From positions 1 to 34,264 of the forward strand of contig JAKITV010000025.1 in the NCBI GenBank assembly GCA_021647885.1: a DNA stretch of 34,264 bases, written 5' to 3'. The DNA comes from Flavobacteriaceae bacterium (lineage in GTDB: Bacteria; Bacteroidota; Bacteroidia; Flavobacteriales; Flavobacteriaceae). A program made the position numbers and the translations under genes. The notes under the pieces are model-generated. The model was not told the origin of the DNA. It made no database searches and worked only from the letters and a program-made list of their open reading frames with translations. How positions within the stretch are numbered: the first letter of the stretch is position 1; each line of letters starts with the position of its first letter. This document shows, in pieces, positions 33,077-34,264 of the stretch.

Positions 33077-33104
33077 TAAAGCGAGTATATTCCTACTCGC
33101 TTTA
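33077..33104. terminator. bidirectional terminator between response regulator and stress protein
   Basis: TAAAGCGAGTA and TACTCGCTTTA form an 11-bp perfect stem with a 6-nt loop. T-tracts on either side are modest (GTGTTTTA on the plus strand). It lies between convergent genes. Confidence 0.75.
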
Positions 33105-33157
33105 GTGTTTTATAACCTCTCCTAGTTAGAAAATATATATTTGTGAGAAATGCTATT

Positions 33158-33985
33158 TTAAATCTTAAATGTTATCACAGGCAAAGAAGCGTGATTAACA
33201 ATATCTTCTCCAATGCTTCCTGCAAAAAAATGAGAAACGCCTTTCCTTCCATGGGTTGGAATTGCAATTAAATCTGCACCAATTTTATTCGAATAATTAA
33301 TTATACCATGTTCGACAGTATAGTCTGCTTGATAAGCAACATCGTTCATTTTATTAAGATTACCATCAGCTTTTTGTAAAAAAACTGCTATCCGTTTTTC
33401 AATTTCTACGCTACTTCTAAAATGCTCGTTGGGTAGATTTATATAGAGCAATTTTAATATTGCTCCAAATTTATCAAACAATTTAGTAGCTTTAATATAA
33501 GGCTTAATACATTCTTCATCAAAATCAGTTGCAAAAACTACAGTTTCAAAATTTGCATTTACCACATCGTTTTTTACTACCAAAACAGGAATATCTGCAT
33601 TTCTAACAACTCTTTCAGTATTAGAACCTACAAAAAATTCTTTAACTCCACTTGCACCATGAGACCCCATTACTATAAGGTCGGCACCATGTTCTTTAGC
33701 GACATCGTTTACTTCGCTAAACACTTTAAAATTCTTTACAATTGGAGTTATTGTTACACCCTTTAAATAATCTTTCTTAATAAAAGATTCAAATGGAACT
33801 GTTTGTCCATTATTAACTTCTTCTAACGCTTTATCTATTTCTTGTTGTTGATTATCATTAAGTTCCTCCCAAATATCCTGAGTTTCTTCCGTTTGAAAAA
33901 TAGACATTACTTTTCTTATGATAGAAGGATTGTTCGTATGTAAAAGCAACTCAATTAATCTTAATTTTTCAGCTCTTATATCCAT
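33158..33985 (-). CDS. antitoxin-like N-terminus fused to truncated tandem universal stress protein
   Basis: This 275-residue protein appears chimeric. Residues 1-71 (MDIRAEKLRLIELLL..., IWEELNDNQQQEIDKALEEV, NGQTVPFESFIKK) have the look of Bacteroidota type II antitoxins (RelB/addiction-module type). From residue 72 (DYLKGVTITPIVKNF) it turns into a tandem UspA protein. The first Usp domain keeps only its C-terminal half, including the ATP-loop pattern G107-SHG-x9-GS121. The usual opening strand (KKILVPTDFS-like) and first ~90 residues are missing. The second domain (about 143-275) is complete, from TVVFATDF to THGRKGVSHFFAGS. The frame is uninterrupted and has its own -7 box, probably that of the former antitoxin gene. 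Function is uncertain; it may be a deletion product. Confidence 0.8.
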   Translation of the reverse strand: MDIRAEKLRLIELLLHTNNPSIIRKVMSIFQTEETQDIWEELNDNQQQEIDKALEEVNNGQTVPFESFIKKDYLKGVTITPIVKNFKVFSEVNDVAKEHGADLIVMGSHGASGVKEFFVGSNTERVVRNADIPVLVVKNDVVNANFETVVFATDFDEECIKPYIKATKLFDKFGAILKLLYINLPNEHFRSSVEIEKRIAVFLQKADGNLNKMNDVAYQADYTVEHGIINYSNKIGADLIAIPTHGRKGVSHFFAGSIGEDIVNHASLPVITFKI

Positions 33986-34002
33986 TTCTAATATTTAGTT
34001 TC

Positions 34003-34010
34003 CAAATATA
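34003..34010 (-). promoter_or_regulatory. TAnnTTTG -7 box of the stress-protein gene
   Basis: On the minus strand the sequence reads TATATTTG, an exact match, 17 bases before the ATG at 33985. No Fnr-like palindrome is seen upstream. Confidence 0.6.
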
Positions 34011-34059
34011 ACGGTTTTTGGTTGAGGAGGTGTTCTTTTTATTATGAGATATACGGGTA

Positions 34060-34102
34060 AAGTAAACAGAGTCCGAAGCGATAGCCAGGATTATGTTTAC
34101 TT
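34060..34102. repeat. inverted repeat at the 3' end of the edge gene
   Basis: AAGTAAACA (34060-34068) and TGTTTACTT (34094-34102) form a 9-bp stem that covers the stop codon of the minus-strand gene. The 25-base loop can fold further (TCC/GGA). It could act as a transcript-end hairpin, but no T-tract follows. Confidence 0.5.
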
Positions 34103-34264
34103 ATTATTGTAGGTCGTTTTCATTTCTTCAATTTTTTCATCAGTCATACCTCCCATGATTTTAGCAACTTTCATACTTTGCTCAAATATTGTAGGTTCTT
34201 TTATTTCATATTTTTCAGAAAATTCGTTCAGCCAAAGATAAAGTTGATTCATTAACTCAACATT
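34097..34264 (-). CDS. C-terminal part of an unrecognised protein, cut by the window edge
   Basis: At least 55 codons run in from the right edge on the minus strand and end at a TAA at 34097-34099. The visible protein is helical and charged (NQLYLWLNEFSEKYEIKEPT, then FEQSMKVAKIMGGMTDEKIE, ending MKTTYNNK). A methionine at the fifth visible codon could be the true start, giving a 51-residue protein, or the gene may continue past the edge. I do not recognise the family. It is upstream of the stress-protein gene on the same strand, 111 bases away. Confidence 0.6.
   Translation of the reverse strand, partial: NVELMNQLYLWLNEFSEKYEIKEPTIFEQSMKVAKIMGGMTDEKIEEMKTTYNNK

Larger units (their letters stand above)
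32812..33157. other. intergenic region with a hidden hydrophobic frame and a terminator
   Basis: These 346 bases lie between convergent genes. They hold a 51-codon hydrophobic open frame without a usual start (32844-32999, minus) and a strong hairpin (33077-33104). The rest is AT-rich sequence with no other feature I can support. Confidence 0.7.

Overview
The window is AT-rich bacterial DNA that looks like Bacteroidota, most likely a (marine) Flavobacteriaceae genome. The signs are: -7 promoter boxes of the TAnnTTTG type; almost no Shine-Dalgarno signals and several TTG/GTG starts; a fused CcoN-CcoO cytochrome oxidase subunit with a single-heme CcoP; DUF2911 and tandem universal-stress proteins; and many short palindromic repeats. 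Assignments rest on reading the translated sequence and recalling families; no database search was made. No rRNA, tRNA, CRISPR array, insertion sequence or prophage was seen.

Layout. (1) 1-4920: a DUF2911 periplasmic protein (-), an AbgB-like M20 amidohydrolase (+), a second M20 peptidase (-), and protein-L-isoaspartate methyltransferase (-). (2) 5011-12305: a co-directional housekeeping run of Gfo/Idh oxidoreductase, 3-hydroxyacyl-CoA dehydrogenase, DUF1015 protein, YggS, an exonuclease/GIY-YIG fusion, a voltage-gated K+ channel with a C-terminal zinc ribbon, and MiaA. Its gaps are packed with palindromic repeats. (3) 12306-18493: a repeat cluster, a small PepSY membrane protein, an 11-Asp-box propeller protein and an S9 peptidase lipoprotein. 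(4) 18544-28272: the cbb3 oxidase island. It has a divergent Crp/Fnr regulator, a small coupled ORF, CcoI copper ATPase, CcoS, CcoNO, CcoQ, CcoP, CcoG, CcoH and a SafE-like protein. (5) 28455-32811: a PAS-sigma54 activator, then a PAS histidine kinase overlapping a stand-alone response regulator. (6) 32812-34264: an odd universal stress protein and a gene cut by the right edge.

How it works together. Two near-identical palindromes, ATGAC-N4-RTCAT, lie in front of ccoI (shared with the Crp/Fnr gene) and in front of ccoS-NO-Q-P. In both, the centre is 29.5 bp from a -7-like box. This suggests the Crp/Fnr protein switches on copper loading and the high-affinity oxidase together under low oxygen. 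The downstream signalling genes may sense redox or oxygen through PAS domains, but nothing in the sequence proves a link.

The most unusual items are: a universal stress protein whose first ~70 residues look like a toxin-antitoxin antitoxin and replace the N-terminal half of the first Usp domain; the shared operator geometry of the oxidase island; a 29-codon ORF whose stop overlaps the ccoI start; a palindromic repeat translated in frame inside the propeller protein; and the same two-hairpin module placed just before two unrelated start codons.
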